Below, piece by piece: positions 37,991-50,795 of a stretch of DNA of 64,000 nt. Origin of the DNA: Durusdinium trenchii (taxonomy: Eukaryota > Sar > Dinophyceae > Suessiales > Symbiodiniaceae); contig CAXAMN010015446.1 of NCBI GenBank assembly GCA_963970005.1, positions 413,849 through 477,848 on the forward strand, given 5' to 3'. Every line of letters starts with the position of its first letter. The first letter of the stretch is position 1. A program made the position numbers and the translations under genes. The notes under the pieces are model-generated. The model searched no databases, was not told the origin of the DNA, and was given only the letters and a program-made list of their open reading frames with translations.

Positions 37991-40819
37991 TACTCACGAG
38001 TGTAAATCATTTGGTAATGCACATTGAACAACAGTGCACATAGTCCCATTGACAATGCATCAAAATATGTGGGAACATTCCATGATCCCATCAATGCGTT
38101 GCTAGCACTGGTGGCTGCAATCTTGAGATAGGCTCATTGAGATATGCTCATATGTCATAGATGTTAGAAGCATGAAGCTCAAAAAAATTGGGGGCTAAAC
38201 AAATGGAGCGTCCCTCATCGCCCTGGGCACGTTCATCGGATCTGGTGGGGGGGCGCGGAAAAAACGTTGGCGTGTTTTTTTCTTGGACATGTTTTTTTTG
38301 TGCGCCCCCCTACACACACACATCAGGATCAAGGCCAATGCAAGTCAGGACGCTGCAAGCTTGCTTATTGTACAAGTCCATAATTGCCAACTTAGCTGTC
38401 CTTTCTTTGGTAGTTGTCTTCTCTTTGATTTGTACAAGAACCTGTCCAAAGTCGCAGTTATCGGCGCAGGCGCGCATAACGCACACCCGTATAACATCCT
38501 TTTCTGATTTTATGTTCTCCTTCAAATTTGTTAGTCAATTTTGCTTGGGGTGCTTTATTTCCGATCTGTGGTGCCAGTGCCAACGATGTTTTGTCAAGAT
38601 TTGGCATCTAAAATGCGTAAAGGTTCATAAACAAAGGTCCTTGCCATTTGTCAAGCAAGGTGAAGGTATCCTTTTTGGGGCACGTTTGGTTGTGATGGTG
38701 TCTGTGGGGAGAAGACACAGAGTGGCCGGGGAACTGAGCAGAGAGAAGGCAAGGGGGAGAGCAGGGCAGAAGAGCAAAGTCATAGGTAGCAGGTAGGACA
38801 GAAGAACAGAAAAGGGCGGCCGTTTTGAGGGTCGGGAACAGCAACGCGCAGGGTTGGAGAACAAAAGATGCAAAAATAATAAGGAAGGCGGAACAGCATT
38901 ATTGAATGCGGGAGCTGGCTATTCTTTTTGTTGCTGCTTGCAAATGTTTGGTGGCCGCGGTTTACTCGCAGGTGCGCTTGACGACTCACCGCCTGTTCTG
39001 GCGTGCTGTGGGGCACAACAGCCCGTGCCTCAGAAACAAGCTTGATTTAGAAACACACCAGCGACAGCAGCATAGCCGCATAGCTTTCTCAATGGCCCAA
39101 ACCAGGCTGGTTGGCACTACGTTTGGATGCCATTGAGAGCCTGGAGAATTGGGGTGGAATGCTTCGATCCCTTCGCTGCATGCCAGGGCACCAATTGCAT
39201 TTCCATTTTTCCGCTGATGCTATGACTGCGCTCTTGCAGTATCAATGAGGTTGAGACTGTCATGTGGCACCCCAGCGCTGCTCTCTTAGATCAGTCGTCC
39301 TAGTGACTGAGTGGAGCTCAGCAATGCTTTTCTCAGGTATGTGAAGGGCTCCTCGGAACCAGTGACCCTAGATCTTTTGATGAAGCCAAGCTGCATTTCC
39401 CAACGAACCTGTTTGCAAGTCGCACCAGAATCACACATCACATCACCAAGACGTGGATGTGAACGACTGCACAGCAACGTGCGACTGAGGGAGGTTCGCA
39501 CTGCTGTGCAGAATGGACGGTGGTGTGATGGTTCCTACGAGGCAGGTTTGCTGAACTCTAGAACGATAGACTCCGCACACAAGCAACACAGAGTTGTTCT
39601 GCTGCCCTCGCCTTTCCGCAATGGAGTTTGGCGTGGATTTGCTGCGGCTCGAGAGCCGATGCCTGAGCTGTCGCGCTCATGGTGCAGCTAGTTATCACTG
39701 CTGATTCCTGGGACTCTGTTTGGAAGGCAACCTTTTGAGCGGAGTGTTTCTTCATGGTGATGCAGGGGTGAGTTGCCCGCTTGCCGTTTCCCGATGTTTT
39801 TTGGCTTGCGTGGATGGTTGGAGGTTAAGCGGCAGCTGGATGATCTCAACATCCCTGAGCCGGACTCCGTGCCACGCATGCACTGAAGGTTTCTATATAA
39901 CCAACTGTATGAATGTTTGATCATTTTATGTTATGATATTTTTGATATTTTAAGTCTAAGTGTTTCCTATTTTTTGGGCATGCTTATATAAGTGTTTTCA
40001 ACGTTTTTGTTTTTGTTTTTTGGCGGCTTTTGTCTTTTCATTGTTTTGACCGTCTTCATGGTTGTAGGCTTTGCACAAACATCAGAGTTGCGCGGAGGTA
40101 AAATCAGCGAGGCCCACACAGTACAAGTTCCTTGGGGTCTCCAGGCCCCATGACCTAGCACTACAGCATAGGATAGCCCCTAGCTTAGGCGGGGGCCCCT
40201 ATTGAGGAGGGCTCCTCCGGCGTACCGTGCGCTGCATACAGCCAGTTCACTATAGTTCACTGGTTCCGCCCCCACCGTTTGGCATTCCATGACCATAGTT
40301 GCCAGCCCAAGCCCTAGGGGCCCCTTGAGCTTGCCTTGAAAAAGGCTTTCCGTTCGGCGCGCCGTCCGCACTGCTCTTCCGCTGTTCTACAGTGGTGCCC
40401 TCTTTCGACGTCACCGACCTCGCTCCTCACGGCGGAGCTTGACAGCCAGCCGGCCTGTTTTCCTTCGAGCTTTGAGCTCGACCACCACTTTACTACTCTA
40501 GCCGCTAGCCCTACGACTTTGCTAGCCGGCGCTGGGACTTTGCTCGAACTATTTGCTTGAGGCTCTGGCAGCAAGTTTGCCTTCAGCCTGAACATTTTGA
40601 CGTGCCAGTTTACTGGGAGTCTCTTGGAACGGCGGTTGGAGGTACAGCATCGTCACCATCGCCAGTCCACCACAGTCCACCACAACCTGAAGTTCAACGA
40701 CGTTCGCCTGTACCATCCCGGACTTCACGACGGCCTTGAACCTGGGGCAGCTGCGACAGTAGCCGGCCTTCAGCTCCAGCCAGAAGCCAGCCAGGACGCG
40801 AGAAAAAGATAGAAAAAGT
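37991..40819. other. No firm gene
   Basis: Contains T-runs and a CA repeat (38,270-38,325) and a purine-rich segment (38,700-38,800). A + strand frame at 39,311-39,691 could include an exon, without family signs. 40,135-40,330 is GC-rich and could be a decayed LTR of the gag relic downstream; no matching partner was found. Confidence 0.35.
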
Positions 40820-42120
40820 ATGAAAAAGAATATGGACTACAAGATTGACCCGGCCCCATCATGGGGTGGTGACATGGAGTACATCAGAAGCTTGCAGCTT
40901 TGGCTTGTTGAAGCAGAAGCCTGCTTGCCCCACAGCCGGATCACGAAGCTTAGCTCCCTCCTGGCCCACCTGACTGTCGATGACATCTGTGCAGACAATG
41001 GCCACAAGGTCATACTTGGCATCGCGGCCCGAGGTGGCCTTCGATGACGCAATCTTGAAGGGTCGACGTCAGCGCGGACAAACGCCCACGACCCTATTAA
41101 CAACAAAGAAGGCGGCCTTTGCAGAGTTGAAGAGACAAGGGCTGGATCTTTTGGCCACCAGTCCAGGAAGACATTTGTTGGGACACCTGATCCTGAGGCA
41201 CGCCCTTTCACTTAGGATCAATGCCAGAGACTGAAAGTGGTCACCAACCGGCCCATTGATTACCACGAGTGAGGTGGCCATTCAGAAGGCCATCCCTTCG
41301 GCGATAAGTTGGACGAAGGTCATGGACACCGTAAACAGATTTTCACGCCCCGGAGGTGGTGCTGTGCTACCTTCTGGGATGAAGAGTTGAATCGAATGAG
41401 GATGATTGATGACGAGGCGACTTCCACCTATGGCGAGATTGAGGATGAAGACTCCTTCGAGGACCTCAGCGCGCTTAACGATGATAGATGTTCATTTTGA
41501 CCATGGACGAGAGTGAGGCAGTCCAGGTCGTCAGTGACAACCTTGAGGAGATCTTTTACGAGACTCACCAACGCCTGTTTGTGAAGCCGACAACCAAGTC
41601 GAGCGTGAGAGCAAGCGTTGTGAAGAGCGTGCCGCAGGAGGAAGCCTCCAGACGTCCCGGAGTTTTGCTCGGATGCGGAGATTCGGACGGGAGCCGGTGG
41701 GGGCGGGTCACTCCGATTGGCCCACAGAACGTCACCACTGTCATCGATGGCGATGAACCTCATGCAGTACAAGAGGGTGCAGAACCAACACAACCAGCGG
41801 CAGCAGCGCCAGCAACAGCACATGTGTCACAGGGCATGCGAGAAGGAGATGACCTTTTGGAAATCGACCGTGGGCAACCAGCGCTCCAGGAACTCAGCTT
41901 CATCACAGCCCTTGGCACCTCCAACGTGCGAGGAGGTACGAACTTGGACCCGCATGACTTTGAGGGCAAGCGATACCGCGGGTCAAACTCTTGTGGCCCA
42001 CTTTGTGATGTGTCTTGCCAGCGCACAGCCTGGACCAGAGGGCGTCAAAACATTTGGTCCAGTCGGAAAATGAATCGGTTCGAAGTATGTGCTTGTCACT
42101 CTACATTCGTTGACCCTTGA
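40820..42120 (+). pseudogene. Relic of a retrotransposon gag region
   Basis: Coding is spread over several frames. 40,820-41,047: DYKIDPAPSWGGDMEYIRSL, then LVEAEACLPHSRITKLSSLL. From about 41,050: TTLLTTKKAAFAELKRQGLD, LLATSPGRHLLGHLILRHAL. From about 41,300: KLDEGHGHRKQIF. 41,488-42,120 opens with MDESEAVQVVSDNLEEIFYE and EEASRRPGVLLGCG. The Trp-Gly-Gly-Asp opening and the Leu-Leu-Gly-His-Leu helix are gag-like and of a family different from the one at 30.3 kb. No pol, LTR or target duplication was found. At least three frameshifts make it inactive. Confidence 0.45.
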
Positions 42121-44690
42121 GCGCCCAGGCCACAACCCCGATTTAGTTTTGGGGGATTCTTTTGGGCAACCATTGGACCTGCTGGGCCTGATTTGCATTT
42201 GAATGCTTGATGATTTGTTGCGGGGCTGCTCGTTTGCGACGTGCAACATAATACATTTTCCTGGCAAAAACCCATCCAGAGGTTGAGCTCCTCCGATGTC
42301 TTTCATCTTTGAAAATCATTCCGCCGCTATCCTTGTTGGTTTTCACGGTGTTCATATTGGTCGTGTTTTTGCAGTGCTTATGTTTTTCGCACTTTTCGTG
42401 CCGTTCGCGTGGAAATTTTCGTGGCTTTCGCATTTTCAGGCGAATGGCAAATTCAAACCAATGTATACAAGGTTCTTGTTCGTTTTTCGTGGCGCTGGCT
42501 ACAGGTACACGAGCTGTGCAACCGAAGGTGTTTTGCTCTCAATCAGCTTCTGTCACTTGAACCATGCTGCTGCAAGGTTTCCATCAACGGCGATGGAAAA
42601 ATATTTCTGAAGACTTCCATGGAGGCACGGAGCATTTACCTAAATGAAACTACTGTACTTAAGTTTGAAGTACTTTCCGCGTTGGCCTTTGGCATGTGGC
42701 GCCCTTTTGAGCGCAGCAAGGTGTTCGCTAATGTGGCAGGCGTTGTTTGAGCGAGTGGTCTGTCTTTCCATGGTGGAACGAATTTTCCTTTGCCTCTTTG
42801 CTGCATCAATTTGATTCGCTTGATTCGTGGATTCGGCATCAAATGGCGCCCAAGAGAAATTGAATTGTAATAAGGCCTTCACCAGGAAGAACTTGATGAA
42901 CACCATGAACTCTGCAAGAATGGTCCGAACTACCCTCTTTTGCAGGAGATTTTGATTAAAACAACATGTTTTAGCATGCCGGTCTGCATTTACACCTTTT
43001 CCGATCTTTACGCGTTCGGACTGGCAGTGGGAGGAGTGGGTCCGAAACATCAAGTGGGCTGCAGCTTTCCAAGTGATCGACCGTGTCCATCGAGGGCGTC
43101 CACGCACTTGGATCTTCGTATGTACGAGTTGAATGATTGATAATTTCAGATTTCAATTACTGTATGAAGCATGAAAAAATGCAAGGATATCGGCCCAAAC
43201 AAGGCAATATGTGTTCAACGCTGGCCCAGGATGCTGGACTCCAAGCGGCATGGCTCCAAAGGCTCTCCCACAAGAGCCTTCGATAGACTGAAAATGCAGC
43301 AAGAGGCACACAATGTGTTTCTTTTTGCGATGCACTTTAGATACTGCACATTCACAGTTCAATGGGCTGTTCCCAAGACAAACTGCATATATGTCGGAGG
43401 TTCGTGATGCTTTGCATGAAATTCTTCCACATTTTGGCACAAAACTGAGTGCACTTGCTGATTGTTTGCTTAGTAGTAGTCAGTCAGAACTTGACAACCC
43501 ATGCGCAAGTATTTTGTTTCATGCTTTACGTCTTGAAAGTTGAGGTTGCGAGCACCATCCTCACGGCACTCTGATGGTGTATGTGTTTCTCAGCGCTACG
43601 TTGGGCTTTGTGGGAGTTCCACTGTTCCATCGGCGAGTGAAGCAGGGCTACTTCCCTCACAAAGGCTTGCATCACAGCTTGTGCAGCTCAGCTTTAGAGT
43701 AGTTTTGTGCGGTTTGTTTCTTCTACGGAAAGCTTGGGCTGAAGCCACTACAAACCAGACACTACTTGTTGAAGATAAAGAAAACAACAGAGCATGAAGT
43801 TGGCGGAGCAAGTTCACTAAGCAAATTTAGGGAGATGGCAGGAATAAGAGGACTCCGAGAAGCATTAGACATTCAAAAGCCTTGAGGGTAAGAACATGTA
43901 TCACGAACATGTATTACGAAGCCTCAAGGTATTCTTTGGTTTCTGTAACTCTCCCCCCGAACATGAGGACTCACACGGGGAAAACAACGTTCAAAAGACG
44001 TTGACACTGGTGACACGGTTTTTGTAACAGAGAGATGGAGTGAAGCATACAGCAAGTTATTGCGCAAGCAAAGCAATACCAACCACCATCCCTACACACT
44101 GCCGAAAGACCTCGTAAAAGATGCCTCTCAGTGTAAGCATCCTCAGTGTGCATTTCAGCGTGAAGCATTCACGTAAACATTTCATTCATATCACTTCAAA
44201 TGTTTCAATCCGGCTGTGGGGCTTTTGAATGAGGTACACAGGCCGTGCGTACGTAAAGCGGTTAAAACAAGCAGGCTTGTGCCAACGACTTGTTACCTTT
44301 TCATGGTCTTAGCGGGATATCATCCTGAACCTGCTCGCTTGATCCAATTTCCAGTCCTCTGCTGGTCAGAAAGCAGAAGCTTTGGGAATCCCGGTCGGAC
44401 CAATACGATCCTTCTGGGGTTCCGAAAGAACCAGCCAGCTGCAGTTGCTCTCCACATACACTTGTGCACACACTCGCACGTGCTCGCTCTCACTTGCTCA
44501 CTCTGCTTGTTTTCTCTTGAGACCCTCTCAACTTTCCTCTCTCCTCGTCACGCGGGGTCTCGCAACTCTCAGTTCTCGTATCCTAAAGTGTTGCCGACAA
44601 GGTTGGGGTTTAGCTGCCACCGCAGCCTTGGAGGTGGGTTGAAAGCGTCTTAAAGTTTTGCGCTTCTTCAAGTCCCACCGGCTGGACTCC
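42121..44690. other. No firm gene; possible exons of the downstream methyltransferase gene
   Basis: A + strand open stretch ending at 43,543 (YMSEVRDALHEILPHFGTKL) looks coding-like and could be an upstream exon, but no THUMP-domain signature was found. The rest shows nothing recognisable. Confidence 0.3.
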
Positions 44691-45729
44691 ATGCAATCAG
44701 TTGCTCAATGCTGCATTTTGTGTGAGGCTGCTGAAGTTGTGGTGGACCCTATGGCGGGGAAAGGTGCGTTGCAATGCGCTGCAGTTTGCATGAAACTTAT
44801 CAAGAATTCATAAGGGTAGCACTGCACGATAGGCCAGCTAGCTGCAGCGATAGATTAGGAGCCCTTTGTGACCAACAACTTGGCCTCTCGTTTGGTTCTT
44901 TAGAGTTTTTTCATCCAACCCACACTGCAGAGGCGTAGTTTTGCTGGAAGCAGCTGCTTTTTGGTCTAATTGCTCATTCCTTGGATTTGAACTGGAGCCG
45001 CAGCAACTTGCGTCCAGGCAGCAAGTAGCAGCCGCGGGTCAAATGGTTCGCAGACGAACAGGGAAACAAGGGGCCGATGTTCGTTCAGTCAAAGGGTGAG
45101 AATTAAACACAAAAAACAGTACACCTGAAGACTAAACGCCCCATGCTGGGTGACCTTGTTCATTTCCCGCACCATAGGCCCACGCAAATGAAAACTTGAG
45201 CTGCTTGCCTGCACAAAGAGCGTGAGCAAAGCTCGGTGAAGCACCTCCACATCTTTTTTTGCGTTCTCAGATTCAGATAGGCTACGCAAGAGGGCGCGGA
45301 GTTCTGCCACTCCCACAATCTATTGGCTTCGTGCGAGCTGATTGCCGGAGACTGCCATTAGCTGCATCTTCAGTGGATGTTGTGACTTGCCCCAACTGCA
45401 CGCTTGACTTCAAGCAAATTGGAACAGACAACCAAACTACAAAAGGTTATGAATATGAATGCATTATGGATCAGGTGCTGTGTGATTTGCCCTATGGCCG
45501 GCAGTATGGCACTGAAGCAGTGGCTAGACCCATACTTGATTATTTTGGGTGGGGAGCCTACCATGGCCTTAGGATGAGATTGCATCCGAACATATTCCAA
45601 GAGAAAGCGCCACGAACTTGGCAGGCAAATCATGAGCTCTATGCAGCGGCCCTTTTGGACATAGCCCGCGTTCTGAAGCCAAGCGGGAGATCCTTCACTG
45701 CATTTCGTTTGAGTGGTGAGCCCCTGTGA
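44691..45729 (+). CDS. THUMPD3-like tRNA guanine-N2-methyltransferase, partial, multi-exon
   Basis: Catalytic-domain exons on the + strand. One exon, ending near 44,763, has CEAAEVVVDPMAGKG, the SAM-binding motif I (Asp-Pro-Met-x-Gly-x-Gly). After an intron, an exon from about 45,273 reads SIGFVRADCRRLPLAASSVD. An intron at 45,382-45,474 (93 bp, GT...CAG) removes an insertion, so that Ser-Val-Asp-Val-Val joins LCDLPYGRQYGTEA, the catalytic Asp-Leu-Pro-Tyr-Gly motif IV. A second intron at 45,520-45,624 (105 bp) leads to ANHELYAAALLDIARVLKPS. THUMPD3/Trm14 enzymes make m2G in tRNA with TRMT112. The N-terminal THUMP domain and the C-terminus were not located. Both introns are in phase 0, stop-free and multiples of three. 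Confidence 0.75.
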
Positions 45730-46244
45730 ACGTGTGAGAGTATTCCCTTGAAGGGCTTTCCGAAAGAGCACAGCGTGCCTGGACTGTCATGGCCGCGCGC
45801 CACCGTGAGCCTAATGTTCGCCTCTCAGAGCACAACATTTGAGAAGAAAAACGGCGAACTGTCTCATCAGAAGAAACAGTACAGTGTGGCCGCCCTGGGT
45901 TTGGTTTGGTTTGGCGGCTGATGCGTTGTGGGATGCCACCAAGTTTGATGGACCACTTTTGGGCGCTTTCCCGTTTTCCGTTATCTCTCCCTTCCGAATG
46001 TCCCCAAAGCCGGGCGTTTTGAAGTTGCCATGCCTAACGTGTTTAGGCTCTCAAGCCCTCCTGCAGCTCAGGAGCAGTTCTCATTACCGCAGCCACGGAC
46101 TCCAATACCTTTGCCATGGCAGCAGCAATAAAGTTGTCCAAGCTTCACATTGCGAGACAACTAGGCAACGGTGAAGTGATATGCAAGCAGGATCGTGAAT
46201 GATCGTGATAGGTGAATAGCTGATCTTAGTGGTGATGAGGAAAG
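45730..46244. other. Downstream part of the methyltransferase gene region
   Basis: Probably holds the last exons or 3' untranslated region. No motif is recognised; a GGTGAGC donor-like site lies at the end of the preceding open frame (about 45,715). Confidence 0.3.
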
Positions 46245-46336
46245 AGGGGGAGGGAGGGAGGCAGGGAGGGAGGGAGGGAGAGACAGAGAGAGAGAGAGAG
46301 ACAGACAGAGAGAGACACACAGAGCTAGACAGACCG

Positions 46337-46367
<31 letters not shown>

Positions 46368-46410
46368 TGGACAGACCGAGACGGAGACGGAGACGGAGAC
46401 GGACGAGACG
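46245..46410. repeat. Purine microsatellite: GGGA, GA, GACA, GGAGAC units
   Basis: Successive simple repeats on the + strand. A pyrimidine counterpart at 48,400-48,525 (CT, GTCT and GTCCGTCG type) makes these the outer arms of a long inverted repeat. Confidence 0.9.
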
Positions 46411-48395
46411 GACAGAGATGGACACAGACACAGAACTGATCCCCGTTGCTGCCGGCTATCTAAAATGAGTGTGGCCGACCACGGAAATCCAATTTGTTGA
46501 TTCATTTATTAGTTTTAAGGGTTAGCCAAAATCAACATGGGCCTTAAAGAAAATGGTTGGCAGCGACAGATTTGCAAACTTGTCAAATTATATACAGTAG
46601 CCAGTTTAAAAAACTTTTGTTGTGGTATCGGTGTAAAAGACGGGAATGCATTTTACTTATCGTCAGTCCGAGCTACAGTATGATGATGAAACAGCTGTTT
46701 CATTGAGGTTATGAAGACAACATGAAAATAACTAGAAATGAACCATGTCAAAAACAGGACAATCAAAAACAAGGGAAAAAGGCAACCAAGTGCACTTCGA
46801 GGCAGGAAACGTTTCTTCAAGTTTTTAGCTGCATGTTGATTTTCCGCCCCAGCCATACACAAGTTGAACATTCAATACCACCCTCGCCATACACAAACCT
46901 TGTAAAGAGGTTTTGCAGACTTCCACAGCCTCAGGTGCCAAATGCTTATCCGTCACTAAGTCTTGATAGAGCCATTTGATTTGCACACGTCTTCTCTTTT
47001 CTCCAAAGTCATTTTTGGACATCCCTTATAGGATGCAGTGTTTCAATGAACCAGCAGGCGTCAATGAAAATCATACAGCTAGGAACAACTATTCAGAGTT
47101 CAGTTTGTGTCAGCATCAGCCCAGAACAAGTCCAGAATAAAGTCTGTGTTGGGATTCGAGGCGTAGGTCGCGCGCCGAAAAACAATTGCTGAACGGTAAC
47201 ACGCAGGGCAAAACTTCAACCGATGACACATGAATGAGTGGGAAAGAGCAGCATACAGCAGCAACGAACCAAGTTAAACATACAAGATGTTTTTCTTTTT
47301 GAAAGACGTGTTTCTTTCTTTGGTGAGCTTGTTGACAGTTTTGGGGTGTGTTTGGGAAGCTACCTGGGCTTCTTAACCTAGGCCAAGTTTGAACCAACTC
47401 TCAGCCCTGTCTTGCCAAAAGTTGTCTTTGACCAAAACATCCATTTTATTTGGAGCAGTGGCTCCACAGACAGTCGAATCTTTGCGAAATATCTCACAAT
47501 GTCGAGTCGGACGAATCGAAACATGTTTCTTGCACTGGTTTGGTGGTGTTGTATGTGTCTGATGTTGTCGGGTTAATGTTTTAGGGGTGGCTTGGAAAGC
47601 CGACGGCATCACACAGTTTTGCTGTTAGTCATGTCACGCCATGACAAGACAAGGCAACTTAAAAATATAACACTTCAAGAATAGGCTGTCCAATTTGTGT
47701 TTAAAACTAAATTTCCAGACTTCCGGAGGTTGTTCGAGAATCCTGCAAAAATTGCAGGGTTGAATGAAATGTCTTCAGAAGGTCTCTTGATGGAGATTCT
47801 GGGTTTGTCGATTTCAGATGGCCAGCTCAAGTTGTCCAAAAAATGTATATACAGTGTTCTTTTTACATTGAGGATGTTGGTTGCTATTTGCGCCTGAAGA
47901 TTGAGGTAGGGGTTTCTGGTTTGAACGAATCAAACGATCAACTAGATGCTCTGAAACCAACGCCAAGCAACTTGAAGAAACGTTTCCTGCCTCGACGTGC
48001 ACTTGGTTGCCTTTTTCACTTGTTTTTGATTGTTTTCTCTTTTTTACATGGTTCAGTTCTAGTTATTTTCATGTTGTCTTCATAACCTCAATGAAACAGC
48101 TGTTTCATCATCATACTGTAGCTCGGACTGACGTTAAGTAAAATGCATTCCTGTCTCAAACACTTTACACCGATATCACAACAAAAGTTTTCCAACCTGG
48201 CTATATATATATAATTTGACAAGTTTGCAAATCTGTCGCTGCCAACCATTTTCTTTAAGGCCCATTTTGATTTTGGCTAACCCTTAAAACTAATAAATGA
48301 ATCAACAAATTGGATTTCCGTGGTCGGCCACACTCATTTTAGATAGCCGGCAGCAACGGGGATCATTTCTGTGTCTGTGTCCATCTTTGTCCGTC
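46411..48395. repeat. Long inverted repeat with 1.1-kb spacer
   Basis: 46,411-46,823 recurs as reverse complement at 47,969-48,395, for example the stretch around GGCTATCTAAAATGAGTGTG against its complement at 48,320-48,345, with scattered mismatches and small indels. It could be a foldback or MITE-type element, possibly with an inverted duplication. Confidence 0.8.
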
Positions 48396-49295
48396 TCGTC
48401 CGTCTCTCTCTCTCTCTCTCTCTTCTGTTTGTTTGTCTGACAAACTGTCTGTCGTCTGTCTGTCCGTCCGTCGGTCTGTCGGTCCGTCCGTCCGTCGGTC
48501 GGTCCGTCGGTCGGTCGCTCTTTCTGTCTTCTTTGGCGCTAGAAGGTTTTGTGTATGGCGGTGGGGAACTTTCTACTACTTTTGGTTTTGAAGGTGACAC
48601 TGGTCCGCAGCTGGTCATTTCGCCACAGATGTCAAGAAAATCATGCAGCTAGAAACAACTATTCAGAGTTCAGTTTGTGTCAGCATCAGCCCCGAACAAG
48701 TCCAAAACAACACCAGAGCTTTAATTTGTAAAGGATCAACCTTGGAAGCGCTAAGCTTACGGCACCAAGTTTACGGCACCAAGTTTCAAAAAGTTGCTGA
48801 ACGGTAACACGCAGGGCAAAACTGCAACCGATGACACATGAATGAGTGGGAAAGAGCAGCATACAGCAGCAACGAACCAACTTAAACATACAAGATGTTT
48901 TTCTTTTTAAAAGACGTGTTTCTTTCTTTGGTGAGCTTGTTGATCAGTTTTGGGGATGTTTGGGGAGTTGCCTGGCCATATTTGAGAGGAGTTCTTTAAC
49001 CCAGGCCAAGTTTGGACCAACTCTTCCTTTGTTTTGCCAAAAGTTGTCTTCAAATAGAATGACATGCCGAGACAATTTTCCCAAACACCTATTTTATTTG
49101 GAGCAGTGGCTCTACACAAAGTCGAACCTTTGCATATTTCAAAAATTGTGGACGAATCAAACAAGGTTTTTTCATTGGCTTGGTGATGTTGTAATTCTTT
49201 GCTGTTGTTGGGTTACGGTTAGTGCTTTAGGGGTGGTTTGGAAAATTGATGATATTAAACAGTTTTGCTGTCAGTCATGTCACATCATGACAAGG
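47066..49295. repeat. Direct repeat pair interleaved with the inverted repeat
   Basis: Copy 1 (about 47,066-47,650) and copy 2 (about 48,636-49,295) run in the same direction. Shared landmarks are CAACTATTCAGAGTTCAG, the GCTGAACGGTAACACGCAGG segment, ATTTTATTTGGAGCAGTGGC and the CAGTTTTGCTGT end. Copies have diverged with indels. Both lie next to an arm of the inverted repeat, so the unit is a compound element of about 1.5 kb present twice, once partly inverted. Confidence 0.75.
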
Positions 49296-50780
49296 CTGTT
49301 TCAAAAGCAGGAAATGTGACCAAATGTCGAAGAAATATTCTCCTTATAGAGGCAGCAAATTCATCAGATGAGACACATATTCCAAAACATTTCCTTTTTG
49401 GAAACTAGAATCCTCCCTTCAGCAGAGTCCACTGACGCGACGCTGGTGCAAAAATCGGACTCCTGACCAGAGATAGTTTTTGAACATGTCTTGCCGCCCC
49501 CCAAAATGGACAGACGCACCTCCATCTTCAGGTCTGAAATCCAAAAACGCAGACCTTTTGGACAAGTCCAAAAGTGGCCGCGATAGGCGGCGCGGCATTT
49601 AGTTGTTTTTTACGTTTTTTCTACGGTCTTTTTTGATGTGCTTTATTCCTGATGTTTTTTTCGTTGCTCTTGAAGCCTGGATGAAAACCAAAGACCAAAA
49701 TTGTGAAAACATGTGAAAACAAGTCATGCGTTTGATTTGTGCTTGTGTGTTTTTTCTAGTTAAAATTATACATTTTAAATAACCTTTGCCTCATGTTTCA
49801 TGATTCGATCCTCGTCACGGACACTTTCTTGAAATCATGATTTCCAGACCCATTTTAGATGACTTTGCGAGAAAGTTATTTTCTTGTTTCGCTTTTCAGA
49901 TTAAATGACTTGTGCAGACAATTGGTGATTGGTGTGTGAAAGTCCTTCTATTTAACCAATTTCTGGATAAAATGAGGGGCTGAACCTCGGTATACGGTAG
50001 CAGCGGGGATCAGACATACAAAGAGAACAGGAACGAACAAGAACAGAATGAACAGACACTGAAAGGTATATATACATTGTATACTGTATATATATATATA
50101 CACGTGATCCCCAACCACGATGAAGTAGCGTTTGCAGGTCCAAATCAGAACCTCTTGGACTAGGGACAAGCAATTGAAAGCCATAGTTTCTTTTGAACAC
50201 CGTATTCGACATTTTTTTCCTAAGCCTTTAGTTTAGTGCTGTGTTTGCAACCTTCTTTTCCTATCTGACTCACCCTCTCTATACTTGTTCCCAGTGGGGA
50301 TGAAGGGGCGTCAGGTAGCAACGAAGGCATGTTGTCCGTGGTGGGTAGCAAGGCCGCACAGGTCGGATGCAGCAGGCACAGGTGATTTCCTTTGGGCAGT
50401 GGCCAATATATAATGACAATCACCCCGGTATGTTGTAGTATAGATCACTTGACCTCACCGTAAAGCAGCAACCAACAGTGCAAAAAATAGATAGAAACTG
50501 GATTGTTTGCGACAAACGGACAAGTGCAGGGTGTGTACTGAGTGTGTGCATGTTGACAATTAAGTTCTTTGCCCTGAGGGTTCCGCTTTGGTGGCAACCG
50601 AGACCGTGTACGCTGCGCCATGTATTGTTTGACTCCTGGCACAGCTTCTTCGCAAGGGTTCTTTAGCCAGAGGATGGTAAAATATTGTAAGATTGGATTT
50701 ACTGTAGTGAGTGAGTGAACTTAGAATCCACCAATTTTTTTGTGTTCTTCCCAAACCTGATCCTCAGTAGCTGCTCACCC
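49296..50780. other. No recognisable gene
   Basis: AT-rich, with T-runs (49,600-49,660) and a TA microsatellite at about 50,068-50,101. Nothing coding is recognised. Confidence 0.4.
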
Positions 50781-50795
50781 TGTCATAAATTTCCA

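Noticed and set aside
40135-40330. LTR of the 40.8-kb gag relic
   Set aside because: No second copy, no TG...CA ends paired with a primer site, and no target duplication could be found.
46084-46505. - strand frames rich in Ser, Leu, Val and Cys, resembling a membrane protein
   Set aside because: They translate the purine microsatellite; the + frames are equally artefactual Arg/Glu/Gly runs.
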